A stretch of DNA of 64,000 nt from positions 143,877,343-143,941,342 of the forward strand of contig NC_133394.1 of assembly GCF_047511655.1 (NCBI RefSeq), given 5' to 3'. Below, piece after piece: positions 1 through 11,371 of the stretch (positions within the stretch are counted from its first letter, which is position 1; the number at the start of each line of letters is the position of its first letter). The translations under genes and the position numbers were made by a program. The notes beneath the pieces are model-generated. The model did no database searches. It had not been told where the DNA came from and saw only the letters and a program-made list of their open reading frames with translations. This DNA comes from Castor canadensis. Its lineage: Eukaryota > Chordata > Mammalia > Rodentia > Castoridae.

Positions 1-40
1 CTCCCTCCCTCCTTCCCTTCTTTCCTTCCTTCCTTCTTCC
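1..40. repeat. CT-rich (CCTT/CTCC) simple repeat, truncated by the window edge
   Basis: The first 40 bases are almost pure pyrimidine built of cttcc/ctcc units. The full length is unknown because it begins at the edge. Confidence 0.85.
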
Positions 41-714
41 AATAGAATAGCTGTAATCAATCAGAAAAAGAACTCCAACCTTTCCTCCAAAATCTTTACA
101 AATTTACATTCTGTAGAATTAAGGAGCTTCTGGAAGGTCTAGATCTTTACCGGGTAACTCTCTGACCATTACCTGCCAGGTGTGCTCTTCTGGGGCTCCA
201 TTAAAACCTTTCTTCTGAGAAGAGATGGGACCAGGACATCAAAGACCAGCCGGGCATCAGGGATCCATCCTCTTTAGTGGGTGTGGTCCTTCCCCAGGTC
301 CACACAGCTGGTCCCAATCCAGTGTTCTTTGCCCTTCCTAGGGATATCTCAGGTGCAAAGGAGTGATTCCAACATTGGTGCACAGAGGATCCACCTTGTC
401 CTAAAAGCCTCACACTCCACCTGGGACATGTCCAGTTACAGGGTCACCACATTCAGGGAAGCCCCCAGCATGGGCTCTCTCTCCATCAGGTGTCTATACA
501 TAGGGCCTTCCAGGCCCGGCAAGGACATCCTTCTAGAGTTGCCTAGAAACAGCTGATGTGCCACCTTTTTGGGGTTTCAAGAGCAACAGAGTCAGCAGGT
601 TATTAAACTTTGTCCTTTCGGAAGGATAAAGGGTTTTTCTCAACTTACAACTTTTAAAAACTTCAAAAATTTTCCTTTTAATTTGCCATTTGAGGGAGAC
701 AAATTATCTTAGTA

Positions 715-905
715 TATCCGAGCTGCTATAAAAAAAATTCTATAAACTTCTTTCTCTCGACTCTGGAGGCTAGGAAGTGTAAGTTCAAAGTGCCATCAGA
801 TTCAGTGTCAGGTGAGGCCTGGAGGCCTGCTTCCTCATGGATGGCATCTTCCATCTTGTCATGCCATGAGGGTGAGCTAGTTCTCTGGGGTCCATAGCAG
901 GAATG
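715..905 (-). mobile_element. MaLR-type LTR fragment (MST/MLT1-like), minus orientation
   Basis: On the + strand the sequence follows the familiar reverse complement of MaLR LTRs: 'gctgctata', then 'ctctggaggctaggaagt', then a cagattcagtgtcaggtgaggcc-like block and a tcatgg/cttcc block. The family name is from memory. The piece is short and diverged. Confidence 0.55.
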
Positions 906-2829
906 GTGATAATTTAAAACAAACAAACAAACAAAAAAAACAGGGACAACAAAGGTCTGAAATGGTAAATTAATCTCATCTTATTTTCTACTTCTGATAT
1001 GCTGGATGTGGTTGTTACAGTGCTGGGCCATGAGGTTGATCCCAGACAAGTGTCATTTAGCTGAGTCTGCGCCAGATGGTTATAGGTAGGGCATAGTCGG
1101 TGCTGTGGCCTGCATCCTGTACTGGCCTCCCTTTCCATGGGATGGCATGTTTGGAGGGTATCTTGTATTACAGGCTGAAATTTTCAAGGTCAAAAAAGAG
1201 CTTTTTTCAACTACCTAGCTTGTCTCAAAGACAGTTCTTCTAGAACTTTCTGAGTTTGTAGAATTGGTTTCTGGTGCTTGCCTCCTGGTTGTGAAGTCTC
1301 TAAACATCCTCTGTGTACCAGAAGGTGTCTTTGAGGCTGCTTGGAAGGTGCTAGAGAGAGGCAGGCCTGAGTGGGAGGGTGTCATAGGTTGGGTCTTCTG
1401 ACATCAGTGCTAAGAAGATATTTATGAGGTTGTGAAAGAAAATAAAAGTTCAGGTGGTCCTGCCAAGGCCTCTGCCCACCTGGTGGGGAGCTGTGGAACA
1501 AGCATGGCTTGTCAAGAGTTCACTTCATTTGGTCAAACAAAGCTTTTGTACCACCTCCCTCAGCCACTAGACACTGGCTACCTGAAAGAACGAAGTTTTC
1601 AGTTGGAAGTAGAACCAGGCCCTAGAGGCTGTGGCCACGTGGGACCCTCAGCTGATCACACAGCTGGTGGCAAGCCCTTCTTCAAGGGAGATGAAGAAGG
1701 TGTAATTCCATAGCTGCCCAAGAAAGAGAAACCGAGGTAGGCCTGGCAGGGTGCACCGCGCCCAGGAAGTCCTTCTGCAGTGGAAAGAGAGGGGTCTGTT
1801 TGTGGATGGACAAGACATCTCAGAACCAGAAACCTCTCGGCACACCTGTATTGCCATGAAGCCTTTGTCATGTAGAAAGGATGGTCAGTGCCACAGACAA
1901 TCACCGATTCTCGGCCTACGAGCTGAGTGATGAGAACAGGAGGCGGCTATTGTCAAGTGCACCATGCCCTGCCTGACCCTTTGGTGCAAAGAGGACAAAC
2001 ATCTGCTCTGTGTCCCATCCAGTCCCACAGGCGCACTGCCTGTAGGGTAAAATACTTAAGAGGCTTGAGTGAGCCTCTTGATTTTCAAGTTTTTACCTGC
2101 ATAACTGGAACAGGAGAAGCCTTGCTGACTCGTGAGCTTAATTTGCTGTAGAGGAAAAAGAAATAAATGCCAATGGTAGAAAACAGGAAAAAGCCATTGT
2201 GGTGTTGAAATAACACCGGCCGATGAGCCTTTCATTTTAGGTTGTTAATGGTGATGTTCCCGACAGATGAAGTGCTCTTGCTATATCAAATGCATAACGG
2301 TTTTAGGACGATTTTGTGGTGATTCTGCTTATAATGTACCTTTGAAGGATTCGTCCTTGGGAAGAGACAGTGTGTCACACTCCTCTGAAGTGTAGAGTTA
2401 GGAATTCGCTGGTGTTGACTCCTCATCAACCCTGCACAGACAAATCTGTATTCCTTTGAACTTTCTGTATTTTGTATTCTGTAGTGTAGACCACAGGCAG
2501 GTTGAAGTGCTTTGCTTCAGTAAAAGAAAAATAGGGAAGATGGCTACAGGGCCTTCTCTTAATCCCTGACACAACTTCCACAGTGACTGCCACCTCAGGA
2601 CCTTCAAGCAGGGACCTGGCAGGTCTCCTGGGTAATCTTCTCTTGTGGCAGGGAAGGAAGAAAGAGAACAAGTTTTAGATTAGAGTGTTAGTTTATTTTC
2701 AGGTGAGGAAATGACATCTCAGAACCTGCAGGCATGGGGAATCATTCTTCTCCACTGAGCCCCACGAGAGGGCTCTGGGTCTAGTTGGAGAAAATCTTCT
2801 CACCTCTTACCTGTGGGAATGCTATCAGA

Positions 2830-2890
2830 TTTCCTCAAGCCTCAGTTTCCTCATCTGTAAAAGGGGACAATAAGAGCCCTGCTTGTCTAG
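2830..2890 (+). mobile_element. MIR-like core fragment
   Basis: 'ctcagtttcctcatctgtaa' followed by a purine-rich stretch is the hallmark of the MIR 3' part. Only this core is recognisable. Confidence 0.5.
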
Positions 2891-3283
2891 AAGTTAAAAA
2901 GAGGTAACAAAAGTAAAATAGTTGCCCTCTGACCAGAGTAAGCTCTTCATGACAACAAGGATGATCTTATCTTTTTATTCCCTGTATATTTACACCCCAA
3001 GGTGGTTCAGTAGGTAAAAGCGTGTGTCTAACCTACCAGTCAAACCAGTCCCACTCAGCCTGTGTTCATTATCGGAACAGAGCTGTAGATGTTTGCAAAG
3101 ACCTAGTGAGACTGCAAATAAGCCTGGGTTCTTGTCCCCTTTCACACTTCTACAGTGATTTCCCCGAGTGAGTGCTCACCACCAAAAGTTGTCAAACGGT
3201 GCCACGCAGGACAAAACTAGGCTTGGAAGCAAAATGGTCAGTGCACTGAGAAGGTGCTTGGACTTTTAAGAAAAGCCTTCTGG

Positions 3284-3612
3284 CAGCCAGGCAAATTGGC
3301 TCACACCTGCAATCCTAGTTATGTGAGAGGCTGAGATAGGGAAGATCCTGTTTACAAGCCAGCCTGGGCAAAATGCTCACAAGACCCCATCTCCATGGGA
3401 AAAATCAGGGAATGGTGGCGTATTCCTGTCATCCCAGTGGTGGCAGGAAGTTTAAAATAGGAGGATCTTAGTCCAGGCCAGCCCAGGCAAACAGTGAGAT
3501 CCTGTCTCCAAAATAACCAGAGTAAAAAGGGATAGAGGCTCAAGCAGTAGAGCACCTGCCTAGTAAGTGTGAAGCCCTGAGTTCAAATGCCAGTACCAAC
3601 AGAAAAAAAAAA
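3284..3612 (+). mobile_element. Composite SINE, left-left-right form
   Basis: A 7SL/B1/Alu-like left unit (ggctcacacctgcaatcc..., then gagaggctgaga) is followed by a second left unit starting near 3410 (aatggtggcgtattcctgtc). An ID-like right unit then starts near 3528 (agaggctcaagcagtagagc ... gttcaaatgcc) and ends in an A-rich tail. Length about 330 bp. Confidence 0.8.
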
Positions 3613-3772
3613 TTTTTTAAGGCCTTCTGACACTCAGGAGCAGTTTGACAACAGCAGCTATTGCTTCATGGGGAGTTCCCAGAAAATTCTCCCAAGTAGA
3701 AACCATAAGTGATCCGCTTCTGAGTGGCAAATTCAGTTTCACTTCCTCTTTTCCTTCTGTGTTTGCTATTTC

Positions 3773-3774
<2 letters not shown>

Positions 3775-3809
<35 letters not shown>
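3775..3809. repeat. (CA)n microsatellite
   Basis: About 17 uninterrupted CA units inside the PROM1 intron. Open frames crossing it on both strands are repeat artefacts. Confidence 0.95.
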
Positions 3810-6070
3810 CCTCTCAATAGTCCATCACGCAGTCTGCAGCTGGTTGTTTGCTTCTGTCTGAAGGAAAAGGCAGCAGGCTTTCCAATAAGCTCGGATAAGC
3901 TAGACTCTTGCCAGGGACACTTCTGCCTCCCCACAGTCTGTGCAGCCAGTGAAGGCGGCTCCATCCAGGGAAGTATAAGCCTGATGCCCTGGCCTTTCAG
4001 AGATCACACAACTTACATTCTTCCTTCCTCAAGAGACTTCCGTAGATTTTTGTGGTCAGAGCTGTCTAACTCTGACCTGAGATGTCAGGAGAGAAAGTTG
4101 CTCTCCAGCCACTCCCTTTTATAGATGGACTTGGGATATGAAGGCCCTGACCAAGGTCCTAGGGCCTGTCAGAGGCCAACTACAATCTGAACCCTTCCCT
4201 TCTCTTGTTCTCCCAAAGACCAGTGGTGTAGGAAAGGTGTCATCACAGAGTTGGAGGACTGCAAAGTGTAATCACTTTCCCCTCCCCCATGGGAAGATCA
4301 CCATGTTGACAGAACGAGGAGCAAAAAGGAGAGGCAAATTATGTCTCAAAGTCCAGTTTCTCCAGAAAGGAGATAAATATGATTTCTATATAAAATTTCC
4401 CTTTTTAATGTTGACAGACCATATTGAGGAAAAAATTACCATGGGGGCCCTAAGAAATACATCTGCAAACTTCTGAACTGTAGAGCGAGTTCTTTGTGTG
4501 CAGTACTGACTCCTTTTGTCACAACAGTATTTCCTAAGCCCAAAGGAGGGACAGCTGATGGAGCAGCAGTGGCCCTTCTCTTTGCATGCTCTGTCTGTGC
4601 TGGCCTAGCAGAAGGTGCTGGGAGCCCCTTCCCCAGGATGATGCCAGGCCTTAGGGGTCTGGAGCCTTGCTTCTTGTGTAAAGGTGAAGTAAAGATTCTG
4701 TCCTCCGTGGGTCATGTTGCCCCGCGCCCATGATAATTGAGGTCGTGAGAGTGCATTCAAGCTCACTTCACAAGGGCCACTGTGAGCGTGTGTTGTCTGC
4801 TCTGAGAAAAGGATGTGCCAGCTGCCACACATCACGATCTTTATTATTGTGTTAGATGCCTAGACAATTATCATTCAGGGCCCAAATCTTCCTGGCCTGA
4901 AGAAACCTGCCCCCCAATCTCATCCAAGGGCATGGTGTCCCCTTCCAGAAGTCTCCAAAGCACCCTCTTTTCCAGGATGGGGTGCAATATGCTGTCTGGA
5001 GGCACCCAGGAGAGGTACAACTAAGCTGAAGAAGACCTGTGGTCCAGTTAGTGTGCCCAGTGTCCCTCTGTTCAAGAAAGCAAATGCACGTGTTCCTTAG
5101 AACTGCCAGAGCTCACAGTCCTTCCTAACTTTCAGCTCAGGGCCCAGTGCTGTGGTCTGGGGCAGGGCACTGAGCCAGCCCCCGCCTGCACCCTTCCCTC
5201 AGAGACCTGAGTCCCTTGAATAGAGTTTGGGGTTTTTTGCTGAGCATAAAGAAGAGAGTGAGAAGAGGTGCATGGGACTAAGCTCGTGTGTTTTCCAAAA
5301 CCAACAAGTTGCCCTGGGAGGAACGCCTGCTCTGCAGATGCTGTGATGTTCTCTCTGCGCTTCCTCCCTGCCCTCAGATGTCTCCACAGCACTGCAGGCT
5401 GGGTAGGGCACATCCTGTGGGCGTCCTGAGGTTCAGAGGGCTGTGATCCACCCAAAGTCACAGTTAGACAGGGTGTGCCAAAGCCAAAACTGCACACCCT
5501 CCAGACAGAGTTCACCTGTCTCCCTACATATACCCCTTTTTGGTTGTCAAGGTCACGGTCATTCAGAAACTGCAGATGACAGATAAGGGTTACTTTTGAC
5601 TGTTACCCAGAGAACCACTTAGAGGCTCAGGTCTCACGCCATGGGTTCATAGTAACAGGGTTTCACAAGTTCCCTTCAGAACTTCCGTTTGCTCCTGTCT
5701 CTGACCCTCAAGGCAGACTGCAGAAGGCTGCTGTGGCAGGTATCCATTGGCTGCTGCTGCCTGACTTTTGCTCCCCTGATGCTCTGGACATGGGCTCTTA
5801 GTGACCCTTAGCTCAGCCTTAGATCGTGAATTTCACAGTTCTGAGTGTCCGAGTTTGTCTCCTTCTGTCCTCTTTATCTTCTTCATAAAAGCAGTACAAA
5901 CAGAAGCTAGAAGAGCCCGTTTAATCTGACAAACAATTTTCCTGACAATCTTTCTCGGGTGTGGTCTGTTTTCACCGTGAGCCACATGGTGCTTCTCAGT
6001 CAGGAAGGGCTAAGAACACCTACAGCCTAGCGGGGTGTTACACTTCTGGGTTTTTGTTTTTGTTTTTTAG

Positions 6071-6107
6071 CCCAGTACTTTGACAGCTGAAGTTGAAAAT
6101 GCTGGAG
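6071..6107 (+). CDS. PROM1: PROM1 (prominin-1/CD133) final coding exon, C-terminal codons and stop
   Basis: This 37-bp exon has textbook splice sites: a T-rich tract ending in 'tgttttttag' upstream and 'gtaagt' directly downstream. Prominin-1 is a five-span membrane glycoprotein of plasma-membrane protrusions; this exon encodes only the tip of its cytoplasmic tail. The known mammalian tail ends in a short Pro-Ser-x-aromatic/basic peptide. Taking the same phase (first base completes a Ser codon), the exon reads CCA GTA CTT TGA, giving Pro-Val-Leu-stop with the stop at 6081-6083, one codon shorter than the human end as I remember it. The remaining 24 nt are 3'UTR and resemble the human sequence after the stop. 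The stop is only 24 nt from the downstream junction, so nonsense-mediated decay is not expected. Prominin-1 has alternative C-termini in rodents, so other isoforms may use another phase. Identity rests mainly on the downstream 3'UTR exon. Confidence 0.75.
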
Positions 6108-6696
6108 GTAAGTTCCATGCTTTCATGTAAAAGAATTTATAGGACTGTAGTTTTTAACACCATTAAAACATAGCTAATCCTAATATTAAGTAGAAAAATC
6201 TAGGTGAATGGGTAGATTATACAGTAAGATTTTAATTATACAGAATACAATTATTCTATATATGACTGTGTTTGTGCAGATAGATAGATGACAGATAGAT
6301 GGATAGACAGACAGACACACAATAAGTGTATATGTGCATATGTAGCAAAAATTAGATCTTTTTTCTACTTGTAGTAAAAAATAAACTCCAGACATCTATG
6401 TACTAAGCACCTTCAGTATTGTGGATTTAAGAGGCTTGTTGACATATCAACATTTTAAAGCATTGTTTTGCAACAAACATTTCCATGATAATTTTGTTTA
6501 AAAGAAGCTAGTTCCGAAACTAAAATCCTAGTGAGATGGCACAAATGAGGCTGGGCCAGGACAGCTGCTTCTTGAACAAGTTGATCTTTTCTGTAGTTCC
6601 TGGGCTCCTGGCAGGAACCATGTTAAGATTCTGCATTCCTTGCTTCTTCCATAATTCAAAGCCAGGTACTAAAACTTTGTTTGACCTTCATTTCAG
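6108..6696 (+). other. PROM1: PROM1 intron within the 3'UTR
   Basis: It begins with 'gtaagt' and ends with 'ccttcatttcag'. The 589-bp intron separates the stop-codon exon from the long 3'UTR exon. It is AT-rich and holds a GATA-type simple repeat. Confidence 0.7.
6280..6322. repeat. GATA/GACA simple repeat
   Basis: Imperfect tagatagatgacagatagat units pass into gacagacagaca and then acac. Confidence 0.85.
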
Positions 6697-7806
6697 CATC
6701 AAGAAAGTCAAAGTGGAAAGAATCACAGCCTTTTGGTAGTTTCTGGGCCTACAAGAAGTTTCTAAATCCAAGAGGATCTGTGCTGGCAACATGGCAACTC
6801 AGGCGGGCCGAGATGGCAGGTCATCTCTGATCTCTAGGTAGTGCTTTGTTAGGAATGAACACAGTCACGTTTATAGTCCGTGTGTCCATCACTATTCAAG
6901 GATAATTCTCCCTCCCCTGTTTATTTTTGATTGTTTACTTTTTTACACTGAATTTCTATTAAGACACTAAGACATATGGGGTGTTTGTTCCCTTTGGATG
7001 CATTTCTATGTCGCTCAGTTATTCGGATGTGAAAGCTGGGTTCCTAACTTACTCCCGTAAGTGGAGTGTGCTAAACACATACCAGTTTACAGGCAAGGTG
7101 TGTTTTGTATATAGTGGATTGTACATAGACCTTTTACCACAGAGTTTTTTAAACAAATGAGTTCTGTAAAGCTTTCTTCTACGTGAGCTTACTATTAGGT
7201 TGGTGTGTAGTTACTCGTACTGTTGGAAATAGTCTGTTCACACAGCTTTCAGGAAAAGTGTGTAAAACCTACAACATATCCTTCCTTTTGGATTTTCATC
7301 TGTTTGTCAATCAGCTGTCACATTTGAAAACAAAATGTAAAAGCAATCACAGAGAAACCTGTTGTACCTCTTGAAAATTCAAACATAGATCTTGAGAGAA
7401 AGAAATGCTGTTTATCAGAAAGTGGAGTTATTTTAACAGATGCCAATTACAGTGTACACTTCAGTCTTATGATTTCTGTGGTTCAGCATCAATCAGAGTG
7501 ACATCTGATTACTAGTGAAGATTCTAAAATGAAACACAGATGGTCCTGTCATGATTCCTAGATTTGGTATCCAACATGAATGAAGCCTTTGAGTTTTGTT
7601 CTTAAAAATACATGAAGGCTCAAAGTCAGTGTCTGCTTGCTGTGGATTATCCATGTTGGATTTGACCTTTTCAGAAGTAATCAGCAATGAAAAACTGGTC
7701 AAATTCAAGTTAGCATTTATGTCATGCCGCTCGAGATGTAGCTTTTTACCAGGTCTTTTTATGTGCAGATACAGTCCTGATTCATTTCAATAAAAAGCGT
7801 GGAAAA
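6697..7806 (+). other. PROM1: PROM1 terminal 3'UTR exon
   Basis: The exon starts after 'catttcag' at 6696. From 'gtagtttctgggcctacaag' on, it tracks the human PROM1 3'UTR as I remember it, block by block: 'actcaggcgggcc', 'gtagtgcttt', 'catcactattcaagga', 'acatatggggtgtttgttcc', 'ccagtttacagg', 'cacagagttttttaaacaaa', 'acagatgccaatta' and 'caggtctttttatgtgcaga'. It ends at an AATAAA (7789) about 15 nt before a GT-rich stretch, so cleavage near 7806 is inferred. It is non-coding; the short open frames are incidental. This exon anchors the gene assignment and the + orientation. Confidence 0.88.
7789..7794 (+). terminator. PROM1: PROM1 poly(A) signal AATAAA
   Basis: A canonical hexamer at the end of the PROM1-like 3'UTR, followed by a GT-rich stretch (ggtctgtgtgttg, about 7810-7822) that could serve as the downstream element. 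Confidence 0.8.
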
Positions 7807-7879
7807 TATGGTCTGTGTGTTGCTTCCCTGAGTAGATCCAGAGACTGGTCAATTCTAGATGAAATTTGGACTTGTATTT

Positions 7880-7903
7880 TATATATATATATATATATAT
7901 ATT
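7880..7903. repeat. (TA)n microsatellite
   Basis: About 12 TA units, 75 bp downstream of the PROM1 cleavage site. Confidence 0.9.
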
Positions 7904-8724
7904 CTCCTGATGTAGTGTCCACAGTACGAAGCTAATACAAAGCCAGTGTCAACATCCGCCTTTAAGTCAGCTGTCTTTTAGATGCTCAGTTTTTCAGAGC
8001 TGAAGTCACCATTTCTTAGGAAACAGTCTAGGTCACAATGTACATACTCAAACACCCTCCACAGACAAACACTCCTTTCTCAGATGAACTTCTATGCATA
8101 CATGTGCAAAAGCGAATTTTTATAAAGCTGTGTGAGAGGCCTGCGAGTTGGACAAATTAGGCCATATTGTAGATAATTATTTTAAAGGAAGTCACTCCTT
8201 AGTTTATTTTCTGCAAACCTAATTTTCATATCCTATACTTTAAAAAAATTCCAAATATTTAAGCCAACTGAATTTAATACTCCATAACTTAACTCTGGCA
8301 ACTTTTATCTTTATTTTTTAGTATCTCCCAAACACATATGTGGTGGGATATAGTTTTAAAAGTCCCTTATTTTCCTCAGCCCTACAGAACACTCTCACAG
8401 AAGCGCAACACATTTTCTTCTTTCTCATCCTCCTTGCAAATACTTTCCTTGTTAGAATTCCCTATACATCTTCAATCTCCATTTTCTCAGCTGTTGATTT
8501 CATCCCCACACCTCCTTTGAATGTGACTTGACCTTTAACCTTCTGAGGCTCCTGAAGGGACCCTCTCCTGAGTCTTCCTGCCTTGACTACCTTCTCACCA
8601 TCTCCCTACACTCGTCTTCTGTCTTGTCCTTAAATTTAGTTGGCATTCTAGGATTCTGTCCTGACCCACCCTTGCATTCTTTGTGGACAATTTTATTCAA
8701 CACATATGCCCACTGCATGTTGAA

Positions 8725-8905
8725 ATGAGCAGTTTTTTCCTGTGAAGGGGCAGACAGTAAATGTGTTAGGCTTTTAGAGTTACATATCCAGCTCCATTGT
8801 AACAGACAATGGAGCGAATGAGTGGACCCAGCTGTGTTCTAAAATTTGTTACAAAAACAGGTCACGTGGGCCAAATTCACTGACCCTTATCTCAAACTAT
8901 TGCCC
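8725..8905 (+). mobile_element. Ancient DNA-transposon-like interspersed repeat
   Basis: The series 'ttcctgtgaaggggcagaca', 'gtaaatgtgttaggctttta', 'gtgttctaaaatttgttaca' and 'aacaggtcacgtgggcc' matches a common mammalian repeat that I remember as a DNA-transposon fossil. The exact family is not certain. Confidence 0.4.
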
Positions 8906-11089
8906 TTTCCTGCACACCTGGCTCCTGCCACTCCTTGCCCTATCTTGAATTGCTCCATCTTCACTGTATCCCCTGAGCTCTTGGCCATGTCTGCTTTCTC
9001 TCTCTCTCCCATTCTTGGTCACTAGGACCTCCTCTCGGTCCCCTTAGTAGCTACCTTCTTACAGATTGGTTAGTGTGGCATCTTACCTTTTTTGGGCTTC
9101 TAGCCCTTTGAATTTTGACTGGACTTAGGGAGGTCTGTGTGGAGACTACATTTCCCAGCCTCCCTTGCAGTTAGGTTGGGTTAGTGTTTGGGATTTGATT
9201 GTTGGCAAGTTAACAAAGTACCTACTCAGACAAAGCTGCTTTTCCTGAACCTGTTCTCCTGGAAATGGTCATGACACACCTTGGAATCCAAGGGTTAAGT
9301 TTGAAGAGCTGGTTGGCATGAACTTGGAAGACCAGTTCCACCCTCTCTCGGCAATGCAGTTGGATAAACCTACATGCACATCTGATCATATCACTCCCCA
9401 CTTAATGATGGACAAGCAAGTAAGAACAGAAATCTTTGCTTTTAAGAGGATTAAAGCAGGATGAGGTGACAGAGCAAAGGAAGAGCTCCTTCGCATTGAA
9501 AGTCAGGGAAGGCTGTTATTGCGGAGGTGGGAAGGAGCCAGGCATGCAATCATCAGAGAAAACAGGTTTCCAGGCAGGGGGCACAGAGTCAAAGGCCAAT
9601 AGACTTTGTCTTGCTCCAAGAAGCAACAGGATGAAATTGGTCTTGTTAGGGACTTGGAAAAGGCTGACCATAATCTCAGGGAAGCTGGATGGGGTCAGAC
9701 AAGTGGTTCTTTGCCCAAGACAATGCTATGGGGAAGTCAAGCTGAATACTTGACCTCCTGTGGCTGTGAGGTAGAGCCTGGCTTGTAGCAACCCAGGGTC
9801 TCCTAGATGTGAAGCAAGCAAAAGCAAACCTCTGGCTTCAGAATTGGCAAAGGGTTGTGTGTGTGAGTGGGTGCTGGGGCCGTGGCACACCACCGTAGGT
9901 CTCCTTTCTAGTCTGCCTCTTGCCACTGCCTCCTTGCTCTTGGCATTCCCCTAGTTCATAAACTACACTCCAAAGACACACTTCTTTGCAGCCATTGCCC
10001 TTAAGATCCTGCACTCTACCCCTTCCTAACCTGGTGAGTTGTCTGACTTGTCTGTTTTGCACTACTTCTTGGGAACTTTTCCTTGCTCCCTACCAGGATA
10101 GGGTCATGATGCTCTCTTTCAAGAGACCTGTGACAACACTGAGCACAAGTCCCTGAGTTCCACTCGGCTTTAGTTCCAGTCCCACTGTCTTCTCAGGACT
10201 CAGGCTACCTTGGTGGAAGGAGGCAATGTGAGGTGCCAACAACCACATGTAGATTTGCTGAAATTCAGTCACTTAAATCCAGACTGGTCACCTGGTTCTT
10301 GCCAACCCTAGCCCTCTCACTAACAGTAAATTGCCACTTTAAGTGCATCCTACAGACTCCTCTAAAAGCATCATGGAGAATGATTGTGCCAAAATATGAC
10401 TCAATACAGAATCAAAAGTTACTTTCAATTTCTTTTGCTCTTTTTTTTAGAACAGTAACAATATTTTAAATCACTTTTTCTGTGACACAGTTGAAATTCA
10501 GTGTTATTTCAATTGAATTTAGACTCCCTGATCTGAAATAGATTTTAAGGCACAGTTTAAACAATATTTGGCATATTTGTAAGTCATCTTTCATTTGGTG
10601 CTGACCACTGCAGTGTGAAGATGGCAGGATGTCTCCATGAATCAAGCCAGATGACACTTAGTTCTTTAGGTATGGTGCTGTCTGTTTCACCTCATGTACA
10701 CAAACAAACTTAAATACAGTTCTTTTTCTTTATTTTACTTTTTTTTTTCTTAATCTAAGAGTCTTTGTTGCATTTGCTAGACTATCTCAAAAGCTTGGAC
10801 TCAGAAGACTCCAGCATCGTATGGATTAACTAAACCCATGGGCCCCAAGATGAAAACCCAAGAGATAGGAGGGAACCCCAAGACAGCCCCAGCCTCCAAG
10901 GAGTAAACCTCTCCAGAACTCCTTTGCTACACGTTGGCATATCTCAACTGTTGAAAAGAAGGTTGTTTGTACACAAGAGCCAATCATAGAGCAAGCTCCC
11001 TCTGGTTGGAAAAATATCAAGCCCTCAGCTCCAAACCTGTATGTAGTGCCTTGAGTATAGCACAGGTACAGCTGTGGCAGTTTCATTTT

Positions 11090-11163
11090 TGCAGTGATGT
11101 GGGCTGAACCTGTGTCTGGCACATGCTTGGTAAATGTTCAACTCCTGGGCCACACCTCCAGGC
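11090..11163 (-). mobile_element. ID-like SINE unit, minus strand, degenerate
   Basis: It reads as the reverse of an ID-type unit (gctgaacctgtgtctggcac...tgggccacacctccaggcct). It has no preserved tail. Confidence 0.5.
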
Positions 11164-11371
11164 CTGTGACAATTTCCAACACACTCAGGAAAACTGTTCC
11201 CTGTGCTTTGATGGCAGGTCCTGGTGGCTACCCCACTCTAGGCAAATCTTAAAATGTCCCTACTGTCTGTGTGTTCTTTTGCTGTAGAATACCCCACCCA
11301 CCCCATGTCATTTAAAGAGTGACATGGGTCCTCTTAAAGAGCACTTGGGTCCTCTCCTTGTGCAGGGTTCC

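Larger units (their letters stand above)
1..6070 (+). other. PROM1: PROM1, 3'-most part of the last coding-region intron
   Basis: This stretch lies directly upstream of the acceptor of the final PROM1 coding exon (6071), so I infer it is intron. I looked for the preceding PROM1 coding exons and found none, so they lie before the window. It holds a CT-rich simple repeat at the left edge, a MaLR-type LTR piece (715-905), a MIR-like fragment (about 2830-2890), a composite SINE (3284-3612) and a CA microsatellite (3775-3809). The rest (906-2830, 3810-6050) shows nothing I recognise; its open frames are short, or run through the CA repeat. Confidence 0.7.
7807..11371. other. PROM1 - FGFBP2 pseudogene intergenic interval
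   Basis: No gene found. It contains a TA microsatellite, a diverged DNA-transposon-like relic (8725-8905) and an ID-like SINE on the minus strand (11090-11163). The segment 9200-11080 shows nothing I recognise; its short open frames have no familiar motif. Confidence 0.6.

Noticed and set aside
3645-4124. 159-codon open frame in the PROM1 intron
   Set aside because: It runs through the CA repeat and has no splice sites matching PROM1 or another family.
1-6070. Earlier PROM1 coding exons
   Set aside because: I searched by eye for the conserved tail-encoding exons that precede the last one and found no match; they must lie upstream of the window.
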